Source: an uncultured Clostridia bacterium
GTDB lineage: Bacteria; Bacillota; Clostridia; UMGS1883
Direction: 5' to 3'
DNA length: 64,000 nt
Assembly: GCA_947629005.1 (NCBI GenBank)
Contig: CANRCD010000007.1
Coordinates: 1-64,000 of the forward strand
In this document: in pieces, positions 42,516 to 50,848 of the stretch
How positions within the stretch are numbered: position 1 is the first letter of the stretch
How the letters are laid out: each line of letters begins with the position of its first letter
Notes under the pieces: generated by a model
What the model was told of the DNA's origin: nothing
What the model saw: only the letters and a program-made list of their open reading frames with translations
The model's database searches: none
Position numbers and translations under genes: made by a program

Positions 42516-42890
42516 ATGACGACGGAGATTTCCGAGGAGGAAAAGACGCTCGGGGCCGAGGAAGAGCTTGAGGCTCTCAGGGCGGAAAACGAGGCCCTGC
42601 GCGCCCGCGTGGCGGAGCTTGAGGCCGAGCTCGACGCGGCGAGGCTCGATTTCGCGGTGGAAAACGAGCTGCGCGGCTTTGGGGCAAAGAGCTCCAAGGC
42701 GGTGCGCGCGCTGCTCGACATGGGCGCAGTGGAGCTCGCCGACGGCGAGGCCAAAGGCCTTAAGGAGCAGCTTGAAAAGCTGCGCGAGGAGCACGGCTAC
42801 CTATTCGCGGGCAAAACGCCCGCGGTGGCGGCTCCCACAGGAAAAAGCCGCGGAGGCGGCTTCGGCTTCAAATTTACGGGCGTCAGATAG
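42516..42890 (+). CDS. Capsid scaffold protein, GP20 type
   Basis: 124 residues. A strong heptad coiled coil (about 15-60; LEALRAENEALRARVAELE) is followed by a FGAKSSKAVRALLDM segment and a Gly-rich tail with FGFKFTG. This is the Phage_GP20 scaffold pattern. It lies directly upstream of the capsid gene, as usual, and AAGGGGAAGGG precedes the ATG. Shorter than the typical 180-200 residues. Confidence 0.8.
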   Translation: MTTEISEEEKTLGAEEELEALRAENEALRARVAELEAELDAARLDFAVENELRGFGAKSSKAVRALLDMGAVELADGEAKGLKEQLEKLREEHGYLFAGKTPAVAAPTGKSRGGGFGFKFTGVR

Positions 42891-42918
42891 ACGCATACAA
42901 AAGGAAGGAGAATGACTA

Positions 42919-43797
42919 ATGGCAACCTTGAATTACGCGACTGAATACGCGGGCGGCCTCGCGCAGGCCTATCCTTACGTGCTGAACTTCGGCGCGCTTT
43001 ACGCCTGCGAAAACGACAGCCGCTACCGCTGGGTGAACGCTAAAACCATCGAGATACCCAGCATTACCACCACCGGCCGCGTGGACGGCGACCGCGATAC
43101 CGTGGAGCAGGCCAAGCGCAACTACGACAACGCTTGGGAAATGAAAACTCTCTCCCATCACCGCAAATGGAGCACGCTCGTGCACCCTATGGACATCGAC
43201 GAAACCAACATGGCGGCCTCGATAGGCAATATCACGCAGGTATACAACGAGGAGCAGAAGTTCCCCGAAATGGACGCCTACACCGTATCTGAGATATACA
43301 GCCAGTGGACGACCGCGGGGCAGAGCCCCGACACCACCGTGCTGACCGCCGATAACGTGCTTTCGGTATTCGACGCCATGATGGAGGCTATGGACGAGGC
43401 ACGCGTACCCGCAAAGGGCAGAATACTTTACGTGACGCCCGCCGTTAAGACGCTCATCAAGAACGCCACGGCCCGCACCGTGAACAACGGCGAAAGCGGA
43501 ATAGAACGCTCGGTGGCCGACATTGACAGCGTGGAGATCATCGCGGTGCCGAAGGACCTGATGAAAACCAAGTACGACTTTGACGAGGGCTGGGAGGTAA
43601 ACGAGGCCGCAAAGCAGATAAATATGCTGCTCATCCACCCCAGCGCCGTCATTACGCCCGAAAAGTACACCTTTGCCCGTCTTGACGAGCCCAGCGCCGG
43701 CAGCGAAGGCAAGTATGTGTACTACGAGGAGAGCTACGACGGCGTGTTCATCCTGAACAAGCGCGTGGGCGGTATAGCCGTAAACGCGGAGGCTTAG
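42919..43797 (+). CDS. Major capsid protein
   Basis: 292 residues, ATG behind AAGGAG. An A118/SPP1-type capsid: ATLNYATEYAGGLAQAYPYV start, RWVNAKTIEIPSITTTGRVD, and C-terminal EGKYVYYEESYDGVFILNKRVGGI (in parts). No protease or signal domain. Intact length. Presence of a capsid argues against a headless tailocin. Confidence 0.88.
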   Translation: MATLNYATEYAGGLAQAYPYVLNFGALYACENDSRYRWVNAKTIEIPSITTTGRVDGDRDTVEQAKRNYDNAWEMKTLSHHRKWSTLVHPMDIDETNMAASIGNITQVYNEEQKFPEMDAYTVSEIYSQWTTAGQSPDTTVLTADNVLSVFDAMMEAMDEARVPAKGRILYVTPAVKTLIKNATARTVNNGESGIERSVADIDSVEIIAVPKDLMKTKYDFDEGWEVNEAAKQINMLLIHPSAVITPEKYTFARLDEPSAGSEGKYVYYEESYDGVFILNKRVGGIAVNAEA

Positions 43798-43799
43798 GC

Positions 43800-44135
43800 A
43801 TGAGCTACGAGGAATACCTGTCCGTCTGCTCCGGCCAAGAGCCCATTCCGGAGGACGAGTTCGCCTTTTACGACAAAAAGGCCGGAGCCCTTTTGAGCCT
43901 CTTTACCTTCGGCAGAAGCGACGACTCGGACGACGAGGCCGTGAAATACGCCCGAGCGGAAATTGCCGGATATATCTTTGAAAACGGCGGCCGGAGGGGT
44001 ATTGTCAGCGAAAGCAACGACGGCCTCAGCGTCAGCTACGACGGCAGCGATGACGCCGGAGCTTACGCCATCGCAAAGCAGTGGCTGGGCGGCGGAGGTA
44101 TGATGTACCAAGGAGTTGAGCGCTGTGATAATTGA
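43800..44135 (+). CDS. Head-tail connector protein
   Basis: 111 residues, directly after the capsid gene, with GGAGG in its last codons. Helical N-terminus (SYEEYLSVCSGQEP) and later VSESNDGLSVSYDG and AKQWLGG, similar to gp15/gp6-like adaptor proteins of siphoviruses. Assignment from position and pattern. Confidence 0.65.
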   Translation: MSYEEYLSVCSGQEPIPEDEFAFYDKKAGALLSLFTFGRSDDSDDEAVKYARAEIAGYIFENGGRRGIVSESNDGLSVSYDGSDDAGAYAIAKQWLGGGGMMYQGVERCDN

Positions 44136-44535
44136 CGGCGTTAAGCGGTTTTTCGAGGGCTGCCCCCTGCTCGGGGGAGCGGAGGTAAACGTGAATTACC
44201 TCGGCAGGGACGGCGGCGAGTACAGCATTGACAGCCTCCCCTCCTCCCCGCTGGTGAAGCGGTACGTGGACGGCGGAGAGGTGCGCCGCTTCGACTTTAC
44301 CTTCGCGGCAAGGGAGTTCCACGACGCCGACTGCCGCCAGAACACCGATTCGGCCTTGGCGTGCGAAAGGCTTATCGAATGGATAGAGGCCGAGGCCGAG
44401 GCGGGCAGGCTGCCGGAGCTTGACGGCGGGCTGGAGGCGCTGGGCCTTGAGGCGTTGAGCGGCGGATACGTCAGTTCCTCGAACGACGCTACGGCGAGAT
44501 TTCAAATTCAATGCAGACTTACATACAGAAAGTGA
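44125..44535 (+). CDS. Putative tail terminator or minor capsid protein
   Basis: 136 residues from GTG 44125, with AGGAG 9 nt upstream; a TTG at 44116 would sit on that site. Beta strands around SPLVKRYVDGGEVRRFDFTFA, NTDSALACERLIEWIEAE and a C-terminal ARFQIQCRLTYRK strand fit the tail-terminator/minor capsid fold. Overlaps the connector gene by 11 nt. Confidence 0.6.
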   Translation: MIIDGVKRFFEGCPLLGGAEVNVNYLGRDGGEYSIDSLPSSPLVKRYVDGGEVRRFDFTFAAREFHDADCRQNTDSALACERLIEWIEAEAEAGRLPELDGGLEALGLEALSGGYVSSSNDATARFQIQCRLTYRK

Positions 44536-44543
44536 GGAGAAAA

Positions 44544-45005
44544 ATGGCTACTTCCAAAAGATGCGACAAGGTGGCCTTTATGGGCGTGAGCGGCAAGTTC
44601 CACAGAATGACGAATTTCACGGAGATAACCACAAACAAAAATCCCCGCGAGTACAACCGTCAGTACGTGGACGAGGAGTTTGAACGGGCCGACGTGGTGG
44701 GCTACAACCCCTCCGTCAGCTATGCCTTCGACTACGACAAGGAAAACCCCGTGCACGGCCTGATAAAGGACATCGTTGACAAGGAGCTCGTCGGCGACGA
44801 GGCCGTGGTGGAGATAATAATGGTGGACATCGACGCCCCAGACGGGGAAAACAACGGCATAAGCCGCCGCTGGAGCGTCATTCCCGACGCCGAGGGCGCA
44901 AGCCTTGACGCCTACACCTACAGCGGAAGCTTCAGGGCCAACGGTGAAAAGACCGCCGTTAAGGTGACTTCCACCGACGGCTGGCAAACCGTTACCAAGG
45001 GCTGA
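44544..45005 (+). CDS. Major tail tube protein
   Basis: 153 residues from ATG 44544 behind GAGGAG. Starts MATSKRCDKVAFMGV, with ITTNKNPREYNRQYVDEEFE and VVGYNPSVSYAFDYD in the middle and VKVTSTDGWQTV at the end, a pattern of Firmicute phage tube proteins. It would polymerise around the tape measure. Confidence 0.78.
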   Translation: MATSKRCDKVAFMGVSGKFHRMTNFTEITTNKNPREYNRQYVDEEFERADVVGYNPSVSYAFDYDKENPVHGLIKDIVDKELVGDEAVVEIIMVDIDAPDGENNGISRRWSVIPDAEGASLDAYTYSGSFRANGEKTAVKVTSTDGWQTVTKG

Positions 45006-45025
45006 GAGACCGAGGAGGTGGAAGC

Positions 45026-46771
45026 GTGGCGGCCGACGGAAGCATAGTTATTGAAACCCGCCTCGACACCGACGGCGTTGAACGGGGTCTGAGCGAGATA
45101 GAAAAGGCCGTGGAGAGCAGGCTGGAGGCCGTGGAGGACGGCGCTAAAGGCCTGATGGACGCCGTCAGAAACGCTATCGGCTCGGCTGATTTGTCAGAGA
45201 GCGCCGCGGCGCTTATCGCCTCCGCCGCAGACGCAATAACGGGCGGAGCGGGGAGCTTATTCTCCGCAGCCCTCGGGGCCGCCGCCGAGGCGGCTTCGGG
45301 TCTGCTTGGCGGAGCGGGACAGTTCAGCTCGGGCGGGGCCGCGCTCTCCTCTGCGGCGGCCTCGGGCATAAACGGAGCGGCGGGGGCGGTGGCCTCCGCC
45401 GCCAGAAGCTCGGCCGCGGGCGGGGCCACGGCGGCGGCCTCAGTTTCGGGGCAGTTCTCGTCGGTGGGCGCAAACCTGATGAGCGCACTCCGCAGCGGTA
45501 TCGCGGCGGGCGCTTCGGCGCTGTACGCCAAGGCCGCGGCCATTGCCGCCGGAGTGGTGGCGAGGATAAAAGGCGTTTTCGGTATTCACTCGCCATCAAA
45601 GGTATTCCGCGACGAAATCGGCAAAATGCTGATGATGGGCCTTTCCGAAGGTATATTGCAGAATAAGGAGGCCGTGCTCGCGGCCTGCGAGGATCTGAGC
45701 GCGGATATGCTCGACTCCGAGAAAAAGTACCTTGCCGAGCGGGAACGCGTCGAGGCCGAGCAGGACGAGGCCGACGAAGCCCGCCGCGTGCGGGAATACG
45801 AAAAACGGCTGGCCTCGGCCAAGGACGAGACGGAGATGGAAGAAATAATCGCCGAAGAGCGGCTGAGGCTCAAAAAAAGGGCCGACGACGCTTATCTCGC
45901 CCAGCTCAAGGAAAGCTCCGAGCGGGAGCGCGAAATCGTGGATCAATTAAAGGACGACATCACCGCCGTATACAAGGACATTGCCGAGTACGCGGAAAAC
46001 GGCCTTGAGCCTATAGTAAAGAGCCGCGACAAGCTGAGCGAACGGCTGAAAAAATACGCCGCCGAAAGCTTTGGCTACGAGGAGCGCGAGTACAGCATAA
46101 GCCTTCGCGAGGAGACGTCAATCGGGGCGGTGAGACGCCGCGATGCGACAATGCCGGTTTATCTGCTCTCCGACCAGAGGGGAACCATCGAAACGCTTCG
46201 CGGCTACAGCGAGGCCCTAAGCTCGCTTTCAAAAAGGCTGAAGGAGAGCTTTTCGCCGGAAACGGCTCGCGACTTTATGCACGCGCTGGCCGAACTGGAC
46301 GTGGAGGAAGCCTCGACCTTCGCACAGACGCTGCTGACCGCCGACGACCGTATGTTCGGCGATTATGTGGAGCGCTGGACCGAAAAGAACGAGCTGGCCG
46401 AGGCCATTGCCAGCCAGCTTTACAGCGATGAATTCACCGAGGCGGTTGACGACTGCACCGATTATATGAAATCGGCGCTGGAGGCAGTGGGGCTTGAGGC
46501 TCCGGAGGGCTTTTTTGCAAGCGGAGCGGCCAGCGCGCGGGAATTTGGCAGGGGCTTTAGCGAAGGGCTGAACAAGGCGCTGGAGGACGCGCGCGGACTT
46601 ATCGAAAGCTTCGGCGGCTTCGGCGCGGCTTCGGCGGGCTCGGGCGGCGTGGTGAACAACACAAATTACTACAACAGCTACTCCATAAGCGGCACAAAGA
46701 GCACCGCTGCGGAAAGCATCCGCGCCGTTGAGGCCGCGGCTACAATGAACAGGTACAGGGGGCTTGGCTGA
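45026..46771 (+). CDS. Tail tape-measure protein
   Basis: 581 residues, GTG start behind GAGGAGGTG. A long Ala/Gly-rich helical region (about 60-185), then FGIHSPSKVFRDEIGKMLMMG, a typical tape-measure motif, a coiled coil (about 230-330), and a C-terminal GGVVNNTNYYNSYSISG segment. Short for the family; at about 1.5 angstrom per residue the tail would be roughly 85-90 nm, an estimate only. Stop and next ATG overlap (TGATG). Confidence 0.85.
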   Translation: MAADGSIVIETRLDTDGVERGLSEIEKAVESRLEAVEDGAKGLMDAVRNAIGSADLSESAAALIASAADAITGGAGSLFSAALGAAAEAASGLLGGAGQFSSGGAALSSAAASGINGAAGAVASAARSSAAGGATAAASVSGQFSSVGANLMSALRSGIAAGASALYAKAAAIAAGVVARIKGVFGIHSPSKVFRDEIGKMLMMGLSEGILQNKEAVLAACEDLSADMLDSEKKYLAERERVEAEQDEADEARRVREYEKRLASAKDETEMEEIIAEERLRLKKRADDAYLAQLKESSEREREIVDQLKDDITAVYKDIAEYAENGLEPIVKSRDKLSERLKKYAAESFGYEEREYSISLREETSIGAVRRRDATMPVYLLSDQRGTIETLRGYSEALSSLSKRLKESFSPETARDFMHALAELDVEEASTFAQTLLTADDRMFGDYVERWTEKNELAEAIASQLYSDEFTEAVDDCTDYMKSALEAVGLEAPEGFFASGAASAREFGRGFSEGLNKALEDARGLIESFGGFGAASAGSGGVVNNTNYYNSYSISGTKSTAAESIRAVEAAATMNRYRGLG

Positions 46772-47610
46772 TGGAAATGATTTTTGAAAACGCCGCCGGC
46801 AGCGTGCGGCTGGACGGCGGCAGGGGCGGCGCTCCCTTCCGCATACGCGCGGCGGAGGGGCTGGGCTACATGAGCATGACGGCCGCCACCGCCGAATATC
46901 CCCGCAGAGCGGGCCAGAAAACCATAACACGCACCGCCGGCGCGAGAATCATCACGCTGAGCTTTGACGACGCGGCCGCCGGCGCCAACACCGAGGGCGT
47001 TCTGGCAAGAATATTCCACGGAGAGGGGCGGCTGACCGTCGTCAGCGGAGCAAAGCGCGTACACGCCGACTGCTACGCCAGCGCAATGAGCGCGCAGCAG
47101 CGCTTCGGCACGGACTTCGGACGCTATACGGTGCAGCTCACCTGCGATTATCCCTACTTCAAGGGCGAGACGCGGCTCGCGCCGCTGTTTGGGCGCGAAA
47201 AGCTGATAAAGGCGGGCTTCTCGCTGCCGTCAATACTGTCGCGCCGCACGGAGGGGAACAAAGTATCCGTTGGCGGCGACGCGGACATATACCCGCGGCT
47301 GCTTCTGGGAAATCTGTCCTCGGCGGAGGAATTTACCCTCGAGGCGCTGAACGAAACCACCGGCGCGGCGCTCCGTCTCAATCTGCCCGCCGGAAGCTAC
47401 CCGTCGATTGAGGCGGACCTTGCCGAGGGCAGCATAAGCTGCGGCGGAAAGGATTTGACGCGCTATCTTGACGAGGATATCTACATGAGCGATTTCCTGC
47501 TCAGCCGAGGCGAAAACTCCCTGAAAATCAAGGCCGAAGGGCTTACAGGCGAGGCTTGGGCAACGGTGGAATTTGAGGAGGAGTACGTTTCGGCATTGGA
47601 GGAAGCATGA
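46771..47610 (+). CDS. Distal tail protein (Dit-like)
   Basis: 279 residues. The N-terminal region (EFNNAAG-like FENAAGSVRLDG, VEYPRRAGQK-like segment AEYPRRAGQKT, then FHGEGRLTVVSG and TVQLTCDYPYFKG) matches the siphovirus tail family hub. It links the tube to the tail tip. Coupled to the next gene by ATGA. Confidence 0.78.
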   Translation: MEMIFENAAGSVRLDGGRGGAPFRIRAAEGLGYMSMTAATAEYPRRAGQKTITRTAGARIITLSFDDAAAGANTEGVLARIFHGEGRLTVVSGAKRVHADCYASAMSAQQRFGTDFGRYTVQLTCDYPYFKGETRLAPLFGREKLIKAGFSLPSILSRRTEGNKVSVGGDADIYPRLLLGNLSSAEEFTLEALNETTGAALRLNLPAGSYPSIEADLAEGSISCGGKDLTRYLDEDIYMSDFLLSRGENSLKIKAEGLTGEAWATVEFEEEYVSALEEA

Positions 47611-48569
47611 GAGAGGAAATCGTTTTTTATGACTACGAGTTCAACCCGCTGGGCCGCACAGTGAACATTACGGACATATACCACAAGGAGCTTTACAACG
47701 GTATCGGCTCCTTCGAGGCGGGACTCACCGCCGATGACCCAGCGGCAAGGCTGCTGCTGGAACGCGACTTCACCGTGGCCGTGTGGGAGAACCGTCAGGC
47801 GATAATCACCTCCACCCAGACGGACAACAGCACGGGGGCGTTCCGCGTTTACGGGCGCACGCCCAACTGGCTGCTCTCGAAGCGGGCCTGCCCCAACTTC
47901 GGCCACAGAAAAGGCACGCCCTTTGAGCTGGCCCACGCGTTGGTGGAAGAGGTTTGGGGGGACGCTATTGCGGTGGGCCCCGGCAGGGACATAACCGCCG
48001 CGACAACCACCTTCTGGCGAAACGTCTACAACCCGCTGAGCGAGGTGGTGGCCGACTGCCTTGACCGAGCCGGAGGCGGCCACCGCGTGGTTTTTGACAC
48101 AAAAAAGAAGGAGTGGCGTTTTGAGACTTGGCTCGGCGGCGAAAGCCCCTGCCTTTTCAGCGAGGACAGGCGCAGCATAAGCACCCAAAGCCTGCGCCGA
48201 AGCGTGCTGGACTACTTCAACGGCGGCTTCTACTGCAAGGACGACGAGGACGGCACTTGGGTGGAAATACCCTCGGATAAAGAGGGAATATACCGATGGA
48301 CTACCCGATTGGACGGCTCGGGCGAGGACGCGGCCAGAAGCGACCTTATGCGGCGGCGCATTGAGGACGAGGGCGATTTTGACGTCCTCGGAGAACCGGA
48401 CGGAACCTACGCGCTGGGCGATACGGTGAAGGCGCAGCTCTGCTGCGGAAGCTTCAGGAAAACGCGTGAAATGCGCGTCGCAGCCATCGAGCGTTGGTCC
48501 GAACGCGGGAGCAGCGGCGAAAGACCGCTGCTGAAATCTATATACGATAACGAGGGGGCCAAAGAATGA
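47607..48569 (+). CDS. Tail tip protein, Gp37-like
   Basis: 320 residues with the ReqiPepy6 Gp37-like pattern: YDYEFNPLGRTVNITDIYHKE, FEAGLTADDPAARLL, VYGRTPNWLLSKRACPNF and YALGDTVKAQL. These are baseplate-hub or tail-associated proteins of Gram-positive siphoviruses. There is no peptidase or lysozyme domain at the C-terminus. Confidence 0.78.
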   Translation: MREEIVFYDYEFNPLGRTVNITDIYHKELYNGIGSFEAGLTADDPAARLLLERDFTVAVWENRQAIITSTQTDNSTGAFRVYGRTPNWLLSKRACPNFGHRKGTPFELAHALVEEVWGDAIAVGPGRDITAATTTFWRNVYNPLSEVVADCLDRAGGGHRVVFDTKKKEWRFETWLGGESPCLFSEDRRSISTQSLRRSVLDYFNGGFYCKDDEDGTWVEIPSDKEGIYRWTTRLDGSGEDAARSDLMRRRIEDEGDFDVLGEPDGTYALGDTVKAQLCCGSFRKTREMRVAAIERWSERGSSGERPLLKSIYDNEGAKE

Positions 48570-49414
48570 AATACTATTTCAGCGATAACCGCAGCTACGG
48601 CGCGGACGACCTAAAGGCCGCGCTGGGCGTGCTGGTGGCCGCCGGAGGCATAACCGTAAATCTGAGCGACTCAGAGAGCTACGACCCGTCGAAGCTGAAC
48701 GGCCTTATCGGCAGCGCGGTTGCGGCGGGAGTGGTGCCGGAAAACAACGCCAGTTTAAAGCTTATTAAGAGCGGCGACGGCTACAGCGTAATGCCGGGCA
48801 GAGCCGTGTTCTCGGACGGCGGGATAGCCGTGTTGGACGCGAGCGCGCCCGTTGACGCAAAACCCGGACAGTATGTGTATCTGGCATACAGCGCGGCGTT
48901 GGACGACGTTTACTTTATTGCGGAGGACACGGAGCAGACCGAACACGGCGGAGTGCTGCTGGTGCCGCTGGGCCGCGTGAAACCCGACGGCAGTGTGGAA
49001 AACCGCCGCGTTTACGCCCGCGGAAGGGTGCCGGCGCTGGCCTCGGCCAACTGGACGAACCTCCGAACGGTGGAGCTTTCGGTGGACGTGTCATCGCTGG
49101 GTGCAAACGGGGGATATGTCGAGGCGACGCACGAGATTGACGGCGACATGAATTTCATGCTGGTGGACGACCACACGCTGATAAGCGTAATGCACACCGG
49201 CGCGGAAACGGCCTATCACACGGTAATGCGCTCGACCTCACGCGATACCAGCAACAACAGAGACTATCTGGGCATAACGCAGACCGTCAACGGCACTGTT
49301 CGCGCCACGCTTATCAGCCACGGCAACGGCTATATACGGATGAGGTACTATGTGCCCGGGCCGGTGAAAACCAAGACGCTGACCTATACCGCTCTGATAG
49401 GCATAACCGCATGA
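48566..49414 (+). CDS. Putative tail fibre or receptor-binding protein
   Basis: 282 residues. The N-terminal half (SDNRSYGADDLKAALGVLVA, PGQYVYLAYSAALDDVYFI) looks like a baseplate-attachment domain; the beta-rich C-terminal half with ISHGNGYIRMRYYV has no named domain. It is the last gene of the cluster, and its size and place suggest target-cell binding. If this locus makes particles, this gene sets which cells are reached. Confidence 0.6.
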   Translation: MKYYFSDNRSYGADDLKAALGVLVAAGGITVNLSDSESYDPSKLNGLIGSAVAAGVVPENNASLKLIKSGDGYSVMPGRAVFSDGGIAVLDASAPVDAKPGQYVYLAYSAALDDVYFIAEDTEQTEHGGVLLVPLGRVKPDGSVENRRVYARGRVPALASANWTNLRTVELSVDVSSLGANGGYVEATHEIDGDMNFMLVDDHTLISVMHTGAETAYHTVMRSTSRDTSNNRDYLGITQTVNGTVRATLISHGNGYIRMRYYVPGPVKTKTLTYTALIGITA

Positions 49415-49462
49415 GTGCAGCCTTGAGCATAGCCTTGGTTTAAGGGGGCCGAATCAATGAGT

Positions 49463-49490
49463 AAAACCCGCTCTGCCGAGCGGGTTTTTT
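49463..49490 (+). terminator. Terminator of the phage-particle cluster
   Basis: Stem AAAACCCGCTC/GAGCGGGTTTT with loop TGCC and six Ts, 49 nt after the last stop. It leaves no room for lysis genes in the same operon. Confidence 0.88.
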
Positions 49491-49531
49491 CTGTGTCAAC
49501 AAACCTTTGCCGCACTTTCGGGCGCCTTCAA

Positions 49532-50296
49532 TCACCTTGGCGTCAACAGCCCTTCCGTAAAGGCCGTCTCCACGGAAGGGAACGGCGTCTTGTTTATATC
49601 CGTGCCGGAATAACCAAGCCCCGCTCTGGCGACGGCCGCGCCGTACACGCTGCCGCAGCCCATGCGGCGCAGCAGAGTGCAGCACCATTTCATGGTAGCG
49701 CCGGTAGTGATAACGTCGTCCACCACGAGCCATGTCCCGCTCAGCCTTTTCTTAGCGGCGGGATGGTAAAGCCTTCGGGCATTAGTAAGGCGGCGACTGC
49801 GGCTTAGGCCCACCTGATCCTCGCCGCCCTCTATACGCCTGAGAACTCTTCTCACGGGCACGTCAAGCAAGCGGCCAAGCTCGCAGGCGATTAGCCTCGC
49901 ATGATTGTAGCCGCGCTCGCGGCCCGCCTTTCGGCTCTGCGGCACGTATGTAATGCAGTCGGGCCGAAAGCCGCCCATCTCGTCCGCTATGGCGCGGGCG
50001 AAGCAGCGGAAGGCCGCGGGGCGGGAGTAAAACTTCATATTTAAGATTGCGCGGCGGACGCCGTCGCGATAAGAGAAGGGCACAAAGCACTTTTCATACG
50101 GTACGCCGCCGCGGCAGTCGGCACAGTTTGGCATGGCAAACTCGCCGCCCATGGGCGCGGCGCAGATAGAACATCTTGGGCCGGTGATTTTTGGGAGCCC
50201 GTCCTCACAGACAGGACAAAAACCATCCGCGCTCTCCGCCAAGGCGCCACATATAGGGCACTTGGGCGGAAACAGCAGCGAAAGCAGCCCCTTCAT
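49532..50296 (-). CDS. comFC: ComF-family protein
   Basis: 254 residues. N-terminal zinc finger with CPICG, CPVC, CSIC and CADC, then a phosphoribosyltransferase-like domain with the PRPP-loop VVDDVITTGATMK near 200. ComFC is needed for DNA uptake in naturally competent bacteria and acts in the cytoplasm with ComFA and DprA. Its ATG overlaps the XRE gene stop (ATGA). The gene converges with the phage-particle cluster. Confidence 0.92.
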   Translation of the reverse strand: MKGLLSLLFPPKCPICGALAESADGFCPVCEDGLPKITGPRCSICAAPMGGEFAMPNCADCRGGVPYEKCFVPFSYRDGVRRAILNMKFYSRPAAFRCFARAIADEMGGFRPDCITYVPQSRKAGRERGYNHARLIACELGRLLDVPVRRVLRRIEGGEDQVGLSRSRRLTNARRLYHPAAKKRLSGTWLVVDDVITTGATMKWCCTLLRRMGCGSVYGAAVARAGLGYSGTDINKTPFPSVETAFTEGLLTPR

Positions 50297-50553
50297 CCCT
50301 GAGCCGTCCTGCCCGAGCGCTTCTTAGCGCGGGCGGGGGACTGGCCGGCGTCTCCCTCGCGGACTATGATATCGCTTAGCTCACAGCCCAGCGCCTCGCA
50401 AATTTTGTCCAGATGGTCGAGGTTCACCCTCTCGCACATTTCATGATACATATCGTTTATTGTATTCGCCCTTATGCCGGTCTTGCGGGCCAAGTCGGCC
50501 TGCGTCCAGCGCTTTTCTCCAAGCCTTGTGGAAAGCATTATCCTTATCGACAT
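50293..50553 (-). CDS. XRE-family regulator
   Basis: 86 residues. A Cro/C1-type helix-turn-helix fills residues about 12-65 (WTQADLARKTGIRANTINDMY is the recognition part, HLDKICEALGCELSDI follows). A basic tail KKRSGRTAQG ends the protein. It is coupled to comFC. A 23-bp palindrome just upstream of its promoter suggests autoregulation, and thereby control of comFC. Confidence 0.88.
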   Translation of the reverse strand: MSIRIMLSTRLGEKRWTQADLARKTGIRANTINDMYHEMCERVNLDHLDKICEALGCELSDIIVREGDAGQSPARAKKRSGRTAQG

Positions 50554-50584
50554 AAGATTCTCCCCTTTTTGCTAATTTAGATAT

Positions 50585-50613
50585 ATTATAACAAAAAGCG
50601 GAGTTTATTTCAT
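50585..50613 (-). promoter_or_regulatory. Promoter of xre-comFC
   Basis: Minus-strand TATAAT (50585-50590) with a weak ATGAAA (50608-50613) 17 bp upstream. A weak -35 would leave room for control through the adjacent palindrome. Confidence 0.55.
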
Positions 50614-50614
50614 A

Positions 50615-50637
50615 TTTTTGATAAATTTTATCAAAAA
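50615..50637. promoter_or_regulatory. Probable XRE operator palindrome
   Basis: A perfect inverted repeat with 11-bp arms TTTTTGATAAA around one central base, directly next to the -35 of xre-comFC. Confidence 0.65.
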
Positions 50638-50731
50638 GTGATATTATTTGTCGAAAAATGAGCAATCGTGCGCACCGCATTTAATCAGCGGCGACCCAAC
50701 GGCGCGGCAACCCCACCGGGGAAGGCGGCGC

Positions 50732-50790
50732 GTCCGCAAAGCGGAGGACGTGTCAGCGCAGACCGCATAGGCGGCATGATTACACAGCGG
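50732..50790. repeat. Dispersed GC-rich repeat, copy 2
   Basis: TCCGCAAAGCGGAGGACGTG and the following GTCAGCGCAGACCGCAT and GGCATGATTACA resemble the stretch at 171-220. It lies in the xre-pgsA gap, where I see no gene. Confidence 0.4.
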
Positions 50791-50848
50791 AAACCCGCGG
50801 AGCGGCGCGGCGGGGCCTACTCGCGGAAGCGTATTGCCCAGCCGAGGC

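Larger units (their letters stand above)
37661..49490 (+). mobile_element. SOS-controlled phage-particle gene cluster
   Basis: One promoter, 16 same-strand genes with overlaps or tiny gaps, one terminator. It encodes packaging (fused terminase), portal, scaffold, capsid, connectors, tail tube, tape measure, chaperones, distal tail and fibre-like proteins of the SPP1/A118 siphovirus type. Integrase, excisionase, repressor, replication, holin and endolysin genes are absent, and I find no direct repeats at the edges. Base composition looks like the flanking chromosome. This fits a domesticated element (PBSX-like or gene-transfer-agent-like) more than an active prophage. A remnant of a decaying prophage is the main alternative, but none of the retained genes looks broken. 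Confidence 0.75.

Noticed and set aside
37426-49531. Attachment-site direct repeats around the phage-particle cluster
   Set aside because: I compared the DNA after the trio with that before comFC and found only similar terminator stems of different sequence. There is also no tRNA at either edge.
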